Source: Pseudomonas koreensis (GTDB taxonomy: Bacteria; Pseudomonadota; Gammaproteobacteria; Pseudomonadales; Pseudomonadaceae). From it: a stretch of DNA of 64,000 nt. Under the pieces are notes generated by a model. It did no database searches and was not told where the DNA came from. It saw nothing but the letters and a program-made list of their open reading frames with translations. The translations under genes and the position numbers were made by a program. This document shows, piece after piece, positions 17,344 to 25,645 of the stretch (the first letter of the stretch is position 1; each line of letters starts with the position of its first letter). The DNA is taken from the NCBI RefSeq assembly GCF_012986595.1, contig NZ_JAAQYM010000001.1:806001-870000 (forward strand), in the 5' to 3' direction.

Positions 17344-17416
17344 TCGCAGCCTTCGGCAGTTCCTGCAGGGGAAACGCATTCCAACTGTAGGAGCTGCCGA
17401 AGGCTGCGATCTTTTG
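17342..17416. repeat. REP doublet (GATCGCAGCC family)
   Basis: GATCGCAGCCTTCGGCAG and its inverted copy between the convergent AraC and TonB-receptor genes; it begins at the AraC stop codon itself. Confidence 0.85.
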
Positions 17417-17427
17417 CTGTTTTCGAA

Positions 17428-19857
17428 TCAGAACTCCAGCGTGCTCGACAACGAGATCTGCCGCGAATCGCCCATCGACACAAAGAACCGGCTTGCCGCC
17501 GAGGTGTAGTAGGTGCGGTCGAACAGGTTCTTCACATTGAGCTGGAACTTGACCTTCTGCCCTTCGAGCTTGGTGTCATAAGTAGCGAACGCATCGGCCA
17601 CGGTGTAGCTCGGCAGGTCGAAATCATTCACCGCGTTGCCCGCTCGCTCGCCGACATAGCGCGCCCCGGCGCCGACCCGCAATTGATCGCCACCGATCAC
17701 GCTGCCGAAGTCATACACCGCGGACAGCGAGCCGCTGTTCTTCGCCACGTTTTGCAGGCGATTGCCCTTGTAAGTCGGATCTTCGGTGACCTCGGCGTCG
17801 ATGTAGGCATAGGCGCCGATCATGCTCCAGCGGTCGCTCAGTTGACCGGTCAGGTCCAGTTCCAGACCCCGGGAACGCACTTCGCCGGCGGCACTGTAGA
17901 TCGTGGTCGGGCCTTCGGAGTTGGCCACCAGCACGTTGCGTTTCTTGATGTCGAACAGCGCGATGTTACCGGTGAGGCGCCCCGGCATATCCAGGCGCGC
18001 GCCCAGTTCCCACGACTTGGCTTCTTCCGGCGCAATGCTGCCGTCGAGCACGGTGCTGCTGCCGCTGAGCGGGGCGATGGTCGAGTTGGGTTTGAACGAT
18101 TCGGTGTAGCTGCCGTAGAACGACAGCTCGTCGGTGTAGCGATACACCAGACCGGCACGCGGCACGAACTTCTGCCCGTTGCTGTCGGTGTTGGCCTTGA
18201 ACGGCACGCCTTTGCCGGCGTACTGGTCGTATTCCTGGAAACGCCCGCCGGCGACCAGAATCCACTGGTCGTTGAGGTGAATGGAGTCCTGCAGGAACAC
18301 CGAATCACTGCGCAGCAGATCGGTCTGCGCACTGTCCGCCGGGCTGACCGTAGTGCCTTCGACTTCGCGGCCATACACCGGATTGACGTAGCTGAAGGTG
18401 CTCAGGCTTTTCTGGCGGATCAGGTCGGCGCGATAGATCTTGCGGTACTCGTCGTCTACGCCGAACACCAGGTCATGCTGCATGCCCAGCACGTTGACCT
18501 TGCCTTCGAGGCTGGCGGTGGTGAAGCGGTCGGTGCTGATCGCGCCTTGCGTGCCGTCCATGCTGCGGGTCAGCGTGCCTTTCTTGGTGTCGATGGCGGT
18601 CACACGGACCTGGCTGGCGTCGTAGGTTTCGCGGTTCCAGCTGTAGCCGAAGTGGGCTTTCCAGTCGTCGTTGAGTTCATGGTCGGCCTCGAAATGGTAA
18701 AGGTCGGAACGACCTTCCATGTCGTTGAACGGCTCGTCCAGACGCTCGTTGCGCGAGATGTCCAACGGGTGGTTGGTGCGCGGGTCGATCACCGTGCCAC
18801 GGTCGAACGGCGTGAGGAACTCGCGATGCTCGTAGCCGAACGATAGCTTGGTGCGTTCGCCGAACCAGGCCAGCGACGGCGCGATCAGCGTCTCGCGATG
18901 CGTGCCGTAGTTGCGCCAGTAATCTTCGTCTTCGTGATCGAGCACCAGCCGATAGGCCAGCCCGGACTCACCCAGCGCACCGGTGCTGTCGAAGGTACCG
19001 CCGCTGCCGTTCTTGCCGTCGCCGTAGCTCGAGCCGCGCAGGGTCAGGGCGTTGTACTGGGTCAATTCCGGTTTCTTGCTGACCAGGTTGACCACGCCGC
19101 CCGGGTCCTGGATGCCGTAAAGCAGCGAGGCCGGCCCCTTGAGCACTTCGACGCGATCGACCGTGGCGTTCATCCCGCGACCCTGCACGATCGGCATGCC
19201 GTCACGCATGATCGAGCCGTTGCGGTTGTCGCCAAAACCGCGAGTCATCACCGAATCCTGGGTGCTGCCCAAGGTGTTGCCCTGGGTGATGCCGCTGACG
19301 TTGGCCAGCGCGTCGTCGAGATTGCGCGGGGTCTGATCGCGGATGACCTGGGCCGGGATCACGTTGACCGTCTGCGGGATTTCCTGCAGCGAAGCCGAAG
19401 AGCGCATCACCGAACTGGTTTGCGGCGGTTGATACGTCATCGACTCATCACGGGTCGAGGTGATGGTGGTGGCGCCAAGATTGAGCGCACCTTCGGTGGG
19501 TTGCGGTTCCAGCGCCAGGGTGTGGCTGTCGGTGCGGCGGAAGGTCATGCCGGAGCCGCTGAGCAGGCGTTGCAATGCTTGTTCGGCGCTCATCTGGCCG
19601 TTGACGGCCGGCGCATTGAGGCCATACGGCGCTTCATCGGTGTAGACCACGCTTTGCCCGGTGACGCGGCTGAAGTCGCTCAAGGCTTGCGGCAGCGGTT
19701 TGGCATTCAGGGAAAAACTGAACTGCTGTTGCGCCGGGCTGCTGAGGGCCTCAGCGGCGAGCGCCACGCTCATCGGCAACAGCGCCAATGCGGAAAAACT
19801 CAATGCCGAAACACCCAACCACTGTTTGACCGAACCCGATTTTGCCCTGGACTTCAT
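17428..19857 (-). CDS. TonB-dependent siderophore receptor with N-terminal signalling domain
   Basis: An 809-residue outer-membrane receptor. A signal peptide (to about residue 34, ALAAEA) is followed by the STN signalling domain (about 45-105: FSLNAKPLPQALSDFSRVTG, TGQSVVYTD), the plug domain (IPQTVNVIPAQVIRDQTP, VEVLKGPASLLYGIQDPGG) and a 22-strand barrel ending in ...SLSSTLEF with a terminal Phe. The STN domain means it signals to the FecR/FecI pair just upstream. The motifs and the partner genes (PepSY, DUF3325, DUF3649) fit hydroxamate-type receptors of the FiuA/FoxA kind, but the exact siderophore cannot be read. Last gene of a six-gene iron operon. Confidence 0.9.
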   Translation of the reverse strand: MKSRAKSGSVKQWLGVSALSFSALALLPMSVALAAEALSSPAQQQFSFSLNAKPLPQALSDFSRVTGQSVVYTDEAPYGLNAPAVNGQMSAEQALQRLLSGSGMTFRRTDSHTLALEPQPTEGALNLGATTITSTRDESMTYQPPQTSSVMRSSASLQEIPQTVNVIPAQVIRDQTPRNLDDALANVSGITQGNTLGSTQDSVMTRGFGDNRNGSIMRDGMPIVQGRGMNATVDRVEVLKGPASLLYGIQDPGGVVNLVSKKPELTQYNALTLRGSSYGDGKNGSGGTFDSTGALGESGLAYRLVLDHEDEDYWRNYGTHRETLIAPSLAWFGERTKLSFGYEHREFLTPFDRGTVIDPRTNHPLDISRNERLDEPFNDMEGRSDLYHFEADHELNDDWKAHFGYSWNRETYDASQVRVTAIDTKKGTLTRSMDGTQGAISTDRFTTASLEGKVNVLGMQHDLVFGVDDEYRKIYRADLIRQKSLSTFSYVNPVYGREVEGTTVSPADSAQTDLLRSDSVFLQDSIHLNDQWILVAGGRFQEYDQYAGKGVPFKANTDSNGQKFVPRAGLVYRYTDELSFYGSYTESFKPNSTIAPLSGSSTVLDGSIAPEEAKSWELGARLDMPGRLTGNIALFDIKKRNVLVANSEGPTTIYSAAGEVRSRGLELDLTGQLSDRWSMIGAYAYIDAEVTEDPTYKGNRLQNVAKNSGSLSAVYDFGSVIGGDQLRVGAGARYVGERAGNAVNDFDLPSYTVADAFATYDTKLEGQKVKFQLNVKNLFDRTYYTSAASRFFVSMGDSRQISLSSTLEF

Positions 19858-19888
19858 TACTCAATGACCTGTGTAGAACCGCAACGGA

Positions 19889-19903
19889 TGCGAATGACTC
19901 GCA
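19889..19903. promoter_or_regulatory. Inverted repeat in the receptor promoter
   Basis: TGCGA-ATGAC-TCGCA, 32 bases before the receptor start. It could be a weak Fur-type site or part of the ECF-sigma promoter; the similarity to either consensus is modest. Confidence 0.3.
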
Positions 19904-19983
19904 GTTTCAGTCACTACACGGATGGGCCCAGGGTTTACCTCACCACATTTGGAAAATATTTTTTGGAGTCTGAAAAAGAACGC

Positions 19984-20052
19984 TATCGCGAGCAGGCTCA
20001 CCCCTAAAGGGGGAACGCATTCCAAATGCAGGAGTGAGCCTGCTCGCGATGG
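19984..20052. repeat. REP doublet (ATCGCGAGCAGGCTCAC family)
   Basis: TATCGCGAGCAGGCTCACCC and inverted GTGAGCCTGCTCGCGATGG, between the anti-sigma gene and the receptor gene. Receptor expression may therefore partly rely on its own promoter. Confidence 0.85.
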
Positions 20053-20063
20053 CGCCGGCAGCC

Positions 20064-21053
20064 TCAGCGCAGAATGATCAGATGCCCCAGCACCTGATGC
20101 TGCTCAAACCCCAGCACCCCTTGCAACGAACTCAACACCGCCTGCGGGTCCTTGCTCGGAAAACTGCCGCTGACCCTGCGCGCGCCCAGTTCAGCGTTGA
20201 GCAACACAATCCGCCCCGGGTAGTAGCGCCGCAAATCCTCCACCACCTCGGCCAGCGACGACTTGTAGTACGTCAGCCAGCCCTGACGCCAAGCCAGTTG
20301 CGCTTCGCTGTCCACGGCGTGCAGTTTTTCAGCGCGGCCCTGCCCGTATGCCACTTGCTGGCCGGCGGTCAGAATCTGCTGTGGCGCATCGCGATCCGCC
20401 GTCACGCCAACACGTCCGGACAGTACCGTGACCTGTGCGCCCTGCGGTTGCAAACGCACTTCGAACTGCGTGCCGAGCACCCGCGCCTGGCCTTTCTCGG
20501 CCTCGACCACAAAGGGCTCGCCGGTGTGCGTCACAGTGAAAAAACCGGCGCCGCGACGCAGTTGTATATGTCGCTCGCCCCGGCTGAAATCCACGGCGAT
20601 GGCGCTGTCGGCGTCCAGCGTGACTTGCGATTGATCGGCCAGGGTCACCGTGCGGATTTCCCCCGGCGCCGAGACGTAATCGGCGCCCAGATCATCGATC
20701 CAGCGCTGCGGCTGCCAGCCCGTGCCGAGGCTGAGCATCAGCAACAGGCACGCGGCCATCGCCAGCGCTCCCGAACAGCGCAGCAGCGGTGAGCGACGTG
20801 GACGATCCATCGCATTGAGGTAGCCCTGCAACGCCAACGCGTCTTCATCGGCCAATCTCCGCGCCGGGCTTTCGCTCAACTCCCAGAGCACTTGCGCCTG
20901 GGCATAGGCCTCGGCGTGAGCCGGGTCGGCGCGCAGCCAGTGGCTGAACGTCAGTTGATCGCCGGTGCTCGGGCGGTCGTGCAACAGGCTCAGCCAGGCG
21001 AGCGCGGCCTGTTCCTGAGCGGGCGTCGGGGCGACGCGGTCGGTGGGTTTCAC
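20064..21053 (-). CDS. FecR-family anti-sigma / signal-transducing protein
   Basis: A 329-residue protein. The N-terminal DUF4880-like segment (AALAWLSLLHDRPSTGDQLT, FSHWLRADPAHAEAYAQ) faces the cytoplasm, one membrane helix (LAMAACLLLMLSLGTGW) lies near residue 95, and the periplasmic FecR domain follows (APGEIRTVTLADQSQVTLDA, GEPFVVEAEKGQARVLGTQF). The C-terminal domain would contact the STN domain of the receptor. It overlaps the sigma gene by four bases. Role: holds and activates the ECF sigma factor when the receptor is loaded with ferric siderophore. Confidence 0.9.
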   Translation of the reverse strand: MKPTDRVAPTPAQEQAALAWLSLLHDRPSTGDQLTFSHWLRADPAHAEAYAQAQVLWELSESPARRLADEDALALQGYLNAMDRPRRSPLLRCSGALAMAACLLLMLSLGTGWQPQRWIDDLGADYVSAPGEIRTVTLADQSQVTLDADSAIAVDFSRGERHIQLRRGAGFFTVTHTGEPFVVEAEKGQARVLGTQFEVRLQPQGAQVTVLSGRVGVTADRDAPQQILTAGQQVAYGQGRAEKLHAVDSEAQLAWRQGWLTYYKSSLAEVVEDLRRYYPGRIVLLNAELGARRVSGSFPSKDPQAVLSSLQGVLGFEQHQVLGHLIILR

Positions 21054-21616
21054 GGTGCTTTCCCTGGCAGGCGTGGCGCGGGTTCGCGCAGGCTGGCCTT
21101 GCAGGCCTCGAGGGCGCGCATCATATGTTTTTCCACAGCACTTTGGGACAGGCCCATGGCCTTGGCGATGTCCGCGTACTTGCGACCGTGGATGCGATTG
21201 AGCAAAAAGATCTGCCGGGTGCGTTCGGGCAAGGCGCGCAACGCCGCTTCGACATGGCGCAGATCATTGCCCGCTTCGAGCGCGGCTTGCGGCTCGCTGC
21301 CGTGGCTGTCCGGCGCGTCCGGTTGCCAGCCCTCGTTGACTCGCACCCGCGTGCCTTCGCTACGCAAATGATCGATCGCGATGTTGCCGGCGCAGCGCAG
21401 AAGGTAGGTGCTGAGCTCTTCGACCTGCACCAGCGGCCGACGCCAGAAGCGCAGGAACAGGTCCTGCACCAGGTCCGCCGCCGTGGCCCGGCAGCCGACG
21501 CGCCGGTTCACCAGCGCTTCCATCTGCGAACGCTGGGAGAGGAACACCTGAAGAAAATGCGCACGCGCGCCGTGCGGCTCGTCGTCGCGGGATTCCGGGG
21601 GATGACCGGTCAGCAT
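21050..21616 (-). CDS. ECF sigma factor, FecI/iron-starvation type
   Basis: A 188-residue sigma-70-family protein with region 2 (VGCRATAADLVQDLFLRFWR, then LRCAGNIAIDHLR) and region 4 (LPERTRQIFLLNRIHGRKYA, then AMGLSQSAVEKHMMRALEAC). Its size and motifs fit FecI-like iron-starvation sigma factors, which direct transcription of the cognate receptor gene. It follows DUF3325 by one base and overlaps fecR by four, so translation is coupled. Expression should depend on the Fur site at 23895. Confidence 0.9.
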   Translation of the reverse strand: MLTGHPPESRDDEPHGARAHFLQVFLSQRSQMEALVNRRVGCRATAADLVQDLFLRFWRRPLVQVEELSTYLLRCAGNIAIDHLRSEGTRVRVNEGWQPDAPDSHGSEPQAALEAGNDLRHVEAALRALPERTRQIFLLNRIHGRKYADIAKAMGLSQSAVEKHMMRALEACKASLREPAPRLPGKAP

Positions 21617-21617
21617 C

Positions 21618-21944
21618 TCAGCACTGCGCCCAGGCGGCGACCGGCGTGGCCAGCAGGCTGAGCGCCGCCAGCAGCAAGGCCAGTTTCGGTCGATACGGCA
21701 TCAGCAACACCAGCACCAAGGCGCTGCCCATCAACACCGCGAACCAGTCGACCAGGCCGAAGCTCCAGCCGTTGGCAGCCACTGCAGCCCACAGTGAAGC
21801 GCCGAGCAACAGCCATCCGGCAAGCTTCAAATGACGGGCGCGCCGCGCCGAAGGTTTGTTGCCCAGCAGTTCATCGTGGTGTCGCGGCATCGACAGACAC
21901 AGCGCGGTGAACCCGGCATAGCACAGCAGCAGCGCCAGCAGCAT
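21618..21944 (-). CDS. DUF3325 small membrane protein
   Basis: A 108-residue protein with three hydrophobic segments (MLLALLLCYAGFTALCLSMP, HLKLAGWLLLGASLWAAV, FAVLMGSALVLVLLMP), starting one base inside the PepSY stop (TGATG). DUF3325 proteins recur with PepSY-domain membrane proteins in iron-uptake operons. Function unknown; by association it helps reduction or handling of siderophore iron at the inner membrane. Confidence 0.82.
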   Translation of the reverse strand: MLLALLLCYAGFTALCLSMPRHHDELLGNKPSARRARHLKLAGWLLLGASLWAAVAANGWSFGLVDWFAVLMGSALVLVLLMPYRPKLALLLAALSLLATPVAAWAQC

Positions 21945-23533
21945 CAGTGCGTCCCCTGCTCAAGGGTGACTGGCCGGGGCGCGGTGCGAGCGGCTTTTTT
22001 CACCCGCACGCTATGGCCGGCGCGCTGCATTTTCCACGCGGCCCACGCCAGGAACAGGCCCGCCGCGAAGCAGGTCAGATCGAATCCGGCCAGTGTCCAG
22101 TCCCCCTGAACCAGCGTGACACCGAGGTGATGCGCGGTGGTCAAGGCGTTGAGCAGCGGCAGCGCGATGAACAACGCTGCCGCCAGTGTCAGTTGCTCGA
22201 TCCAGGCCTTGCGCCCCGGGCGCAGCAGCGCGTGCAGCACGCTCAAACCCCAGGCGATGAAAAAGCCGTTTACTTCCCACTCTGCCCGCCCGCTCAAGCT
22301 CAGCGGCAACAGCCGATTGCTCCAGAAGAACACCGCCACGGCCAGCACCAACCCGGCCATGCTGGCGATGTTCAGCACCTCCACCAGCCGCAACTCGAAC
22401 GGCATCACGCCGCTTTTGGCGTGTTTGAGCTGACGCTTGCCGAGCCAGATCACCAGCCCGGTGCCGATCATCGCGGTGCCGGCCAGGCCACAGATGAAGT
22501 ACAGCCAACGCAGGATCGGCCCGGCAAAATGGCCGAGGTGCAATCCGTAGAAACCACTGGCAACCGTCATCGGCAACGGTTTGTCGGGCGTGGCGCCAAG
22601 AAGCTGCCCGGTGACGCCGTTGAAGGTCACGTCGTGGCCGTACTCATAGGCGATCCTGTCGGAGCTGGCGCGGGACAGCTGCACCGTGGCATTGGCGTCG
22701 CCCGGGTTGATGACGCTGACCCGAGCCGTGTGCCCACCCGCCCATTGCTCGCTGGCCTTTGCCAATAACGGTGCCAGCGCTGGCAGCAGGCTCGCCTGGC
22801 CGGCGCGCTCCGGGATCGGCGTTTCGGGAAACAGCGCTTGGTAAAACGCATCGCGATCAGTGCCGTAGGACGCCAGGATGCTCGCCGGCATGACCATCGC
22901 CATGAAAATCACCAGACTGCTGTAGGTGATCATCAGGTGAAACGGCAGCACCAGCACACCCACCGCGTTATGCCCGTCGAGCCATGAACGCTGGCCTTTG
23001 CGCGGGCGAAAGGTGAAGAAGTCCTTGAAGATTTTCTTGTGGGTGATGATCCCGCTGATCAGCGCGACGAACATCACCATCGCGGCTATCGTCGCCAGCC
23101 AGCGGCCCCAGGGATAAGGCATCTGCAACTGGAAGTGGAAGCGGTAGAAGAACTCGCCACCCCGGCTGTCCCGGGGTTGTATTTCGGCGCCGGTCTGCGC
23201 GTCGAGGGTCTTTTGCGTGAAGCGCCCGCGCTGACCGCGCTCGGCCGGCGCGTCTTGCCAACGCACGGACAACGCGGGATCACGGGCATTCGGCAGGTCG
23301 ATAACCCAACGCGAGGCATCAGCGGCATGCTGCTGCAGATAGCCTTGCGCCAGGCTCAGGCTGGCCGCTGAATCGATAGCGTGCGCGGGGATTTCCGGCT
23401 GCATCCAGTGGCTGATCTCATCCTTGAAATAGGCCAGCGTGCCGGTCAGGAAAATCGCAAACAGCAGCCAGCCGAACAGCAATCCGGCCCAGGTGTGCAG
23501 CCAGGCCATGGCCTGGCGGAAGCCCTCTTTCAT
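21944..23533 (-). CDS. PepSY-associated membrane protein, probable siderophore-iron reductase
   Basis: A 529-residue protein from the ATG at 23533; the longer open frame lies over DUF3649 in another frame. Four or more membrane helices are spread through it: GLLFGWLLFAIFLTGTLAYF at the N-terminus, ATIAAMVMFVALISGIIT, MITYSSLVIFMAMVMPASIL, a later pair and further helices near the C-terminus. The HTWAG and HLGHFAG histidines may bind haem. It matches PepSY_TM proteins such as FoxB/FiuB-type partners of hydroxamate receptors, which are thought to release iron from the siderophore at the inner membrane. It overlaps DUF3649 by four bases. Confidence 0.85.
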   Translation of the reverse strand: MKEGFRQAMAWLHTWAGLLFGWLLFAIFLTGTLAYFKDEISHWMQPEIPAHAIDSAASLSLAQGYLQQHAADASRWVIDLPNARDPALSVRWQDAPAERGQRGRFTQKTLDAQTGAEIQPRDSRGGEFFYRFHFQLQMPYPWGRWLATIAAMVMFVALISGIITHKKIFKDFFTFRPRKGQRSWLDGHNAVGVLVLPFHLMITYSSLVIFMAMVMPASILASYGTDRDAFYQALFPETPIPERAGQASLLPALAPLLAKASEQWAGGHTARVSVINPGDANATVQLSRASSDRIAYEYGHDVTFNGVTGQLLGATPDKPLPMTVASGFYGLHLGHFAGPILRWLYFICGLAGTAMIGTGLVIWLGKRQLKHAKSGVMPFELRLVEVLNIASMAGLVLAVAVFFWSNRLLPLSLSGRAEWEVNGFFIAWGLSVLHALLRPGRKAWIEQLTLAAALFIALPLLNALTTAHHLGVTLVQGDWTLAGFDLTCFAAGLFLAWAAWKMQRAGHSVRVKKAARTAPRPVTLEQGTH

Positions 23534-23835
23534 GCGTACCCCAAGCCACGCGCGGCACCGGAAGCCGTCGCCAGAATCACGCTCGGCACCAGCAACCCGA
23601 CCCACGCCGACCACGCGGTGCGGCAGGCGAAACACCAGAGCACCGCGACCAGATACACCAGAAAGGAAATGATCATGCCCGTCACCACCGCTTCGGCGCG
23701 GCTCAACGGCAGCCACATCGTCAGGGTGACACTGGCCAGTGCCGCGACCAGATAGCCGCCAAACACCGCTGCCAGCACCCGCGAGGTGACCGCCAGACGA
23801 TAGGACATGGGAAGTGAGGCGATTTTGCCTTTCAT
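23530..23835 (-). CDS. DUF3649 small membrane protein
   Basis: A 101-residue protein with three hydrophobic segments (LAAVFGGYLVAALASVTL, VTGMIISFLVYLVAVLWCF, WVGLLVPSVILATASG). First gene of the minus-strand iron operon DUF3649-PepSY-DUF3325-fecI-fecR-receptor; its stop overlaps the PepSY start (ATGA). The family is known only from iron-uptake clusters. The Fur box lies about 60-80 bases upstream of its start. Confidence 0.8.
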   Translation of the reverse strand: MKGKIASLPMSYRLAVTSRVLAAVFGGYLVAALASVTLTMWLPLSRAEAVVTGMIISFLVYLVAVLWCFACRTAWSAWVGLLVPSVILATASGAARGLGYA

Positions 23836-23894
23836 GTTTCGACCCTGAAACGAAAAAACGTCCGGCCGACAAGCCGAACCAACAGGCGAGCAAT

Positions 23895-23913
23895 ATTAAT
23901 GATAAATATTCTC
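23895..23913. promoter_or_regulatory. Fur box between divergent iron operons
   Basis: ATTAATGATAAATATTCTC matches 14 of 19 positions of GATAATGATAATCATTATC by direct comparison. It lies between the start of DUF3649 (minus strand) and the fecI gene (plus strand), so a single site could repress both operons when iron is plentiful. Confidence 0.75.
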
Positions 23914-24013
23914 ATACGCAAAAGCATCTGATTGCCGGACGACCTTCCTCGCCTCTACAATGCGAACAGTTCTTGTTCTCTAACGCATGCCGCATGCGCC
24001 CGGAGTAATACCG

Positions 24014-24502
24014 TTGCCGTCCGCCCATCCCGTCGAATCGCTCTATCACGACCACCACCGTTGGCTCACCGGCTGGTTGCGGCGCAGACTCGGCTGCCCG
24101 GAGAGCGCGGCCGATCTGGCTCAAGACACATTCATCCGCGTACTGACCGCGCGCGAACCGGCGCTGATCATCGAACCGCGCGCCTTCCTCACCACCCTCG
24201 CCAAACGCGTGCTGTTCAATCATTACCGCCGCCAGGATCTGGAACGCGCCTACCTCGAAACCCTGGCGCAGATGCCGGAGATGACTGCACCGTCGGAAGA
24301 AGACAAAGCGATCATCCTGCAAACCCTGATTGAGCTGGATCAGTTGCTCGACGGCTTGCCGCGTCTGGTCAAGCGCGCCTTTTTGCTGGCGCAGGTCGAT
24401 GGCCTGACTTACCCGCAGATCGCCGCTGAATTGAACATCTCGGTGGCCACGGTCAAACGTCATTTGAACAAGGCAGCCATGCGCTGTTACTTCGCGCTAT
24501 GA
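24014..24502 (+). CDS. fecI: ECF sigma factor FecI, ferric citrate system
   Basis: A 162-residue protein if started at TTG 24014, which has CGGAG eight bases upstream; an ATG at 23987 would add nine residues (MPHAPGVIP) but lacks a ribosome site. Region 2 (HDHHRWLTGWLRRRLGCPES, AADLAQDTFIRVL) and region 4 (VKRAFLLAQVDGLTYPQIAAE, split for length, then ISVATVKRHLNKA) are typical FecI. It overlaps fecR by four bases, and a fecA-type receptor follows. It should direct transcription of the receptor gene on ferric citrate binding. Likely Fur-repressed from the site at 23895. Confidence 0.9.
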   Translation: MPSAHPVESLYHDHHRWLTGWLRRRLGCPESAADLAQDTFIRVLTAREPALIIEPRAFLTTLAKRVLFNHYRRQDLERAYLETLAQMPEMTAPSEEDKAIILQTLIELDQLLDGLPRLVKRAFLLAQVDGLTYPQIAAELNISVATVKRHLNKAAMRCYFAL

Positions 24503-25431
24503 ACCGCGTCCCGGATTTCTCCGCGCACGTAGCCGAGCAGGCGGTGCATTGGCTGATGGAAATGCAGCAGGGCACGCTCTCCCCGCGCCAGCAACAGGCC
24601 TGGCAGCAGTGGCTGGACGCGCACAGTGAACACCGTCGGGCATGGGACCACATCCAGCGAGTCAACCAGCGCTTGCGCGGTGTGTCTTCGCCGCTGGCAC
24701 ACGCGACCTTGAACGGAGCGAAGTCCGCCAGCCGTCGTCAGGCGTTGAAACTGCTGCTGATTGTCGGTGCCGGTTCAGCCGTCACCTGGAGCGTGCGCGA
24801 GCACAATCCGCTGCCGTCGCTGCTCGCCGATTACCGCAGCCCGGTGGGTGAGCGACGCAAGGTGGCGCTCGGCGCGGACAGCCAGTTGCAGATCAACACC
24901 GCGAGTGCGGCGGACGTGGACAACACGCGCCGGCTGATCCGTCTGCTGGAAGGCGAGATCCTCTTGAGCACCACGCAAGCGTTCGAAGTGCGCACGGCAC
25001 AGGGCATTCTGAAAACCCGGGCGGCGCGCCTCAACGTGCGGCAATTTGCCGATCGCACCCAAGTGGCCGTGTTTGAAGGCCAGGTCGAATTGAACGCCCA
25101 CGGGCGCGCACCGATGTTATTGCCCGTCGCCCGTCAGCTGAGTTTCAGCGCCACCTCGATCAGCGCAGCCAAGGCACTGGACGCCAACAGCGGCGCATGG
25201 GCCGAGGGCATGCTGGTTGCCGCGCACATGCGCCTGGGGGACTTTCTGGATGAGCTCGGTCGCTACCGTCGCGGGCAGTTGCATTGCGATGCCAGAGTGG
25301 CCGACCTGCTGATCTCCGGGACTTATCCACTGGACGACAGCGAACGGATTCTCGATCTGCTGCAAATCAGTCTGCCAGTGAACGTGCGGCGTTTTACCCG
25401 CTATTGGGTGAGCGTCGAAGCCCGGGTTTGA
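24499..25431 (+). CDS. fecR: FecR-family anti-sigma / signal-transducing protein
   Basis: A 310-residue protein. N-terminal DUF4880 (HVAEQAVHWLMEMQQGTLSP, QQWLDAHSEHRRAWDHIQ) with the conserved Trp residues, one membrane helix near residues 85-100 (ALKLLLIVGAGSAVTWSV), and the periplasmic FecR domain (PVGERRKVALGADSQLQIN, FEVRTAQGILKTRAARLNV). The C-terminal part resembles an STN-like fold (LGDFLDELGRYRRGQLH). It passes the ferric-citrate signal from FecA to FecI across the inner membrane. The start overlaps fecI; a REP doublet follows. Confidence 0.9.
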   Translation: MNRVPDFSAHVAEQAVHWLMEMQQGTLSPRQQQAWQQWLDAHSEHRRAWDHIQRVNQRLRGVSSPLAHATLNGAKSASRRQALKLLLIVGAGSAVTWSVREHNPLPSLLADYRSPVGERRKVALGADSQLQINTASAADVDNTRRLIRLLEGEILLSTTQAFEVRTAQGILKTRAARLNVRQFADRTQVAVFEGQVELNAHGRAPMLLPVARQLSFSATSISAAKALDANSGAWAEGMLVAAHMRLGDFLDELGRYRRGQLHCDARVADLLISGTYPLDDSERILDLLQISLPVNVRRFTRYWVSVEARV

Positions 25432-25438
25432 AACAAAA

Positions 25439-25540
25439 CTGTGGCGAGGGAGCTTGCTCCCGCTGGCCTGCGCAGCAGGCCCCTTCTTCAATAAAGGGGC
25501 CGCTTCGCGCCCCAACGGGAGCAAGCTCCCTCGCCACAGA
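25439..25540. repeat. REP doublet (GTGGCGAGGGAGCTTGCTCCC family)
   Basis: Inverted copies of GTGGCGAGGGAGCTTGCTCC between fecR and fecA, about 55 bases apart, in a position that could uncouple fecA transcript levels from fecIR. Confidence 0.87.
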
Positions 25541-25645
25541 AAACAGTCGTTCAAAAAAATATTCGTAAACCGTGAGCCGTTTTTCAGATCTGGCGTGACA
25601 GAGAAGGAAAGCCCCCTTGATTCAACCTTCTCAGGATCATCGTTC

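Noticed and set aside
20000..21060. A second receptor-associated regulator on the plus strand (252- and 159-residue frames)
   Set aside because: These are shadows of the FecR and FecI genes on the minus strand.
25606..25634. FecI-type promoter GGAAAG-N17-TC before fecA
   Set aside because: Spacing fits, but transcription would start about six bases before the ATG and downstream of the ribosome site, so the leader would lack it.
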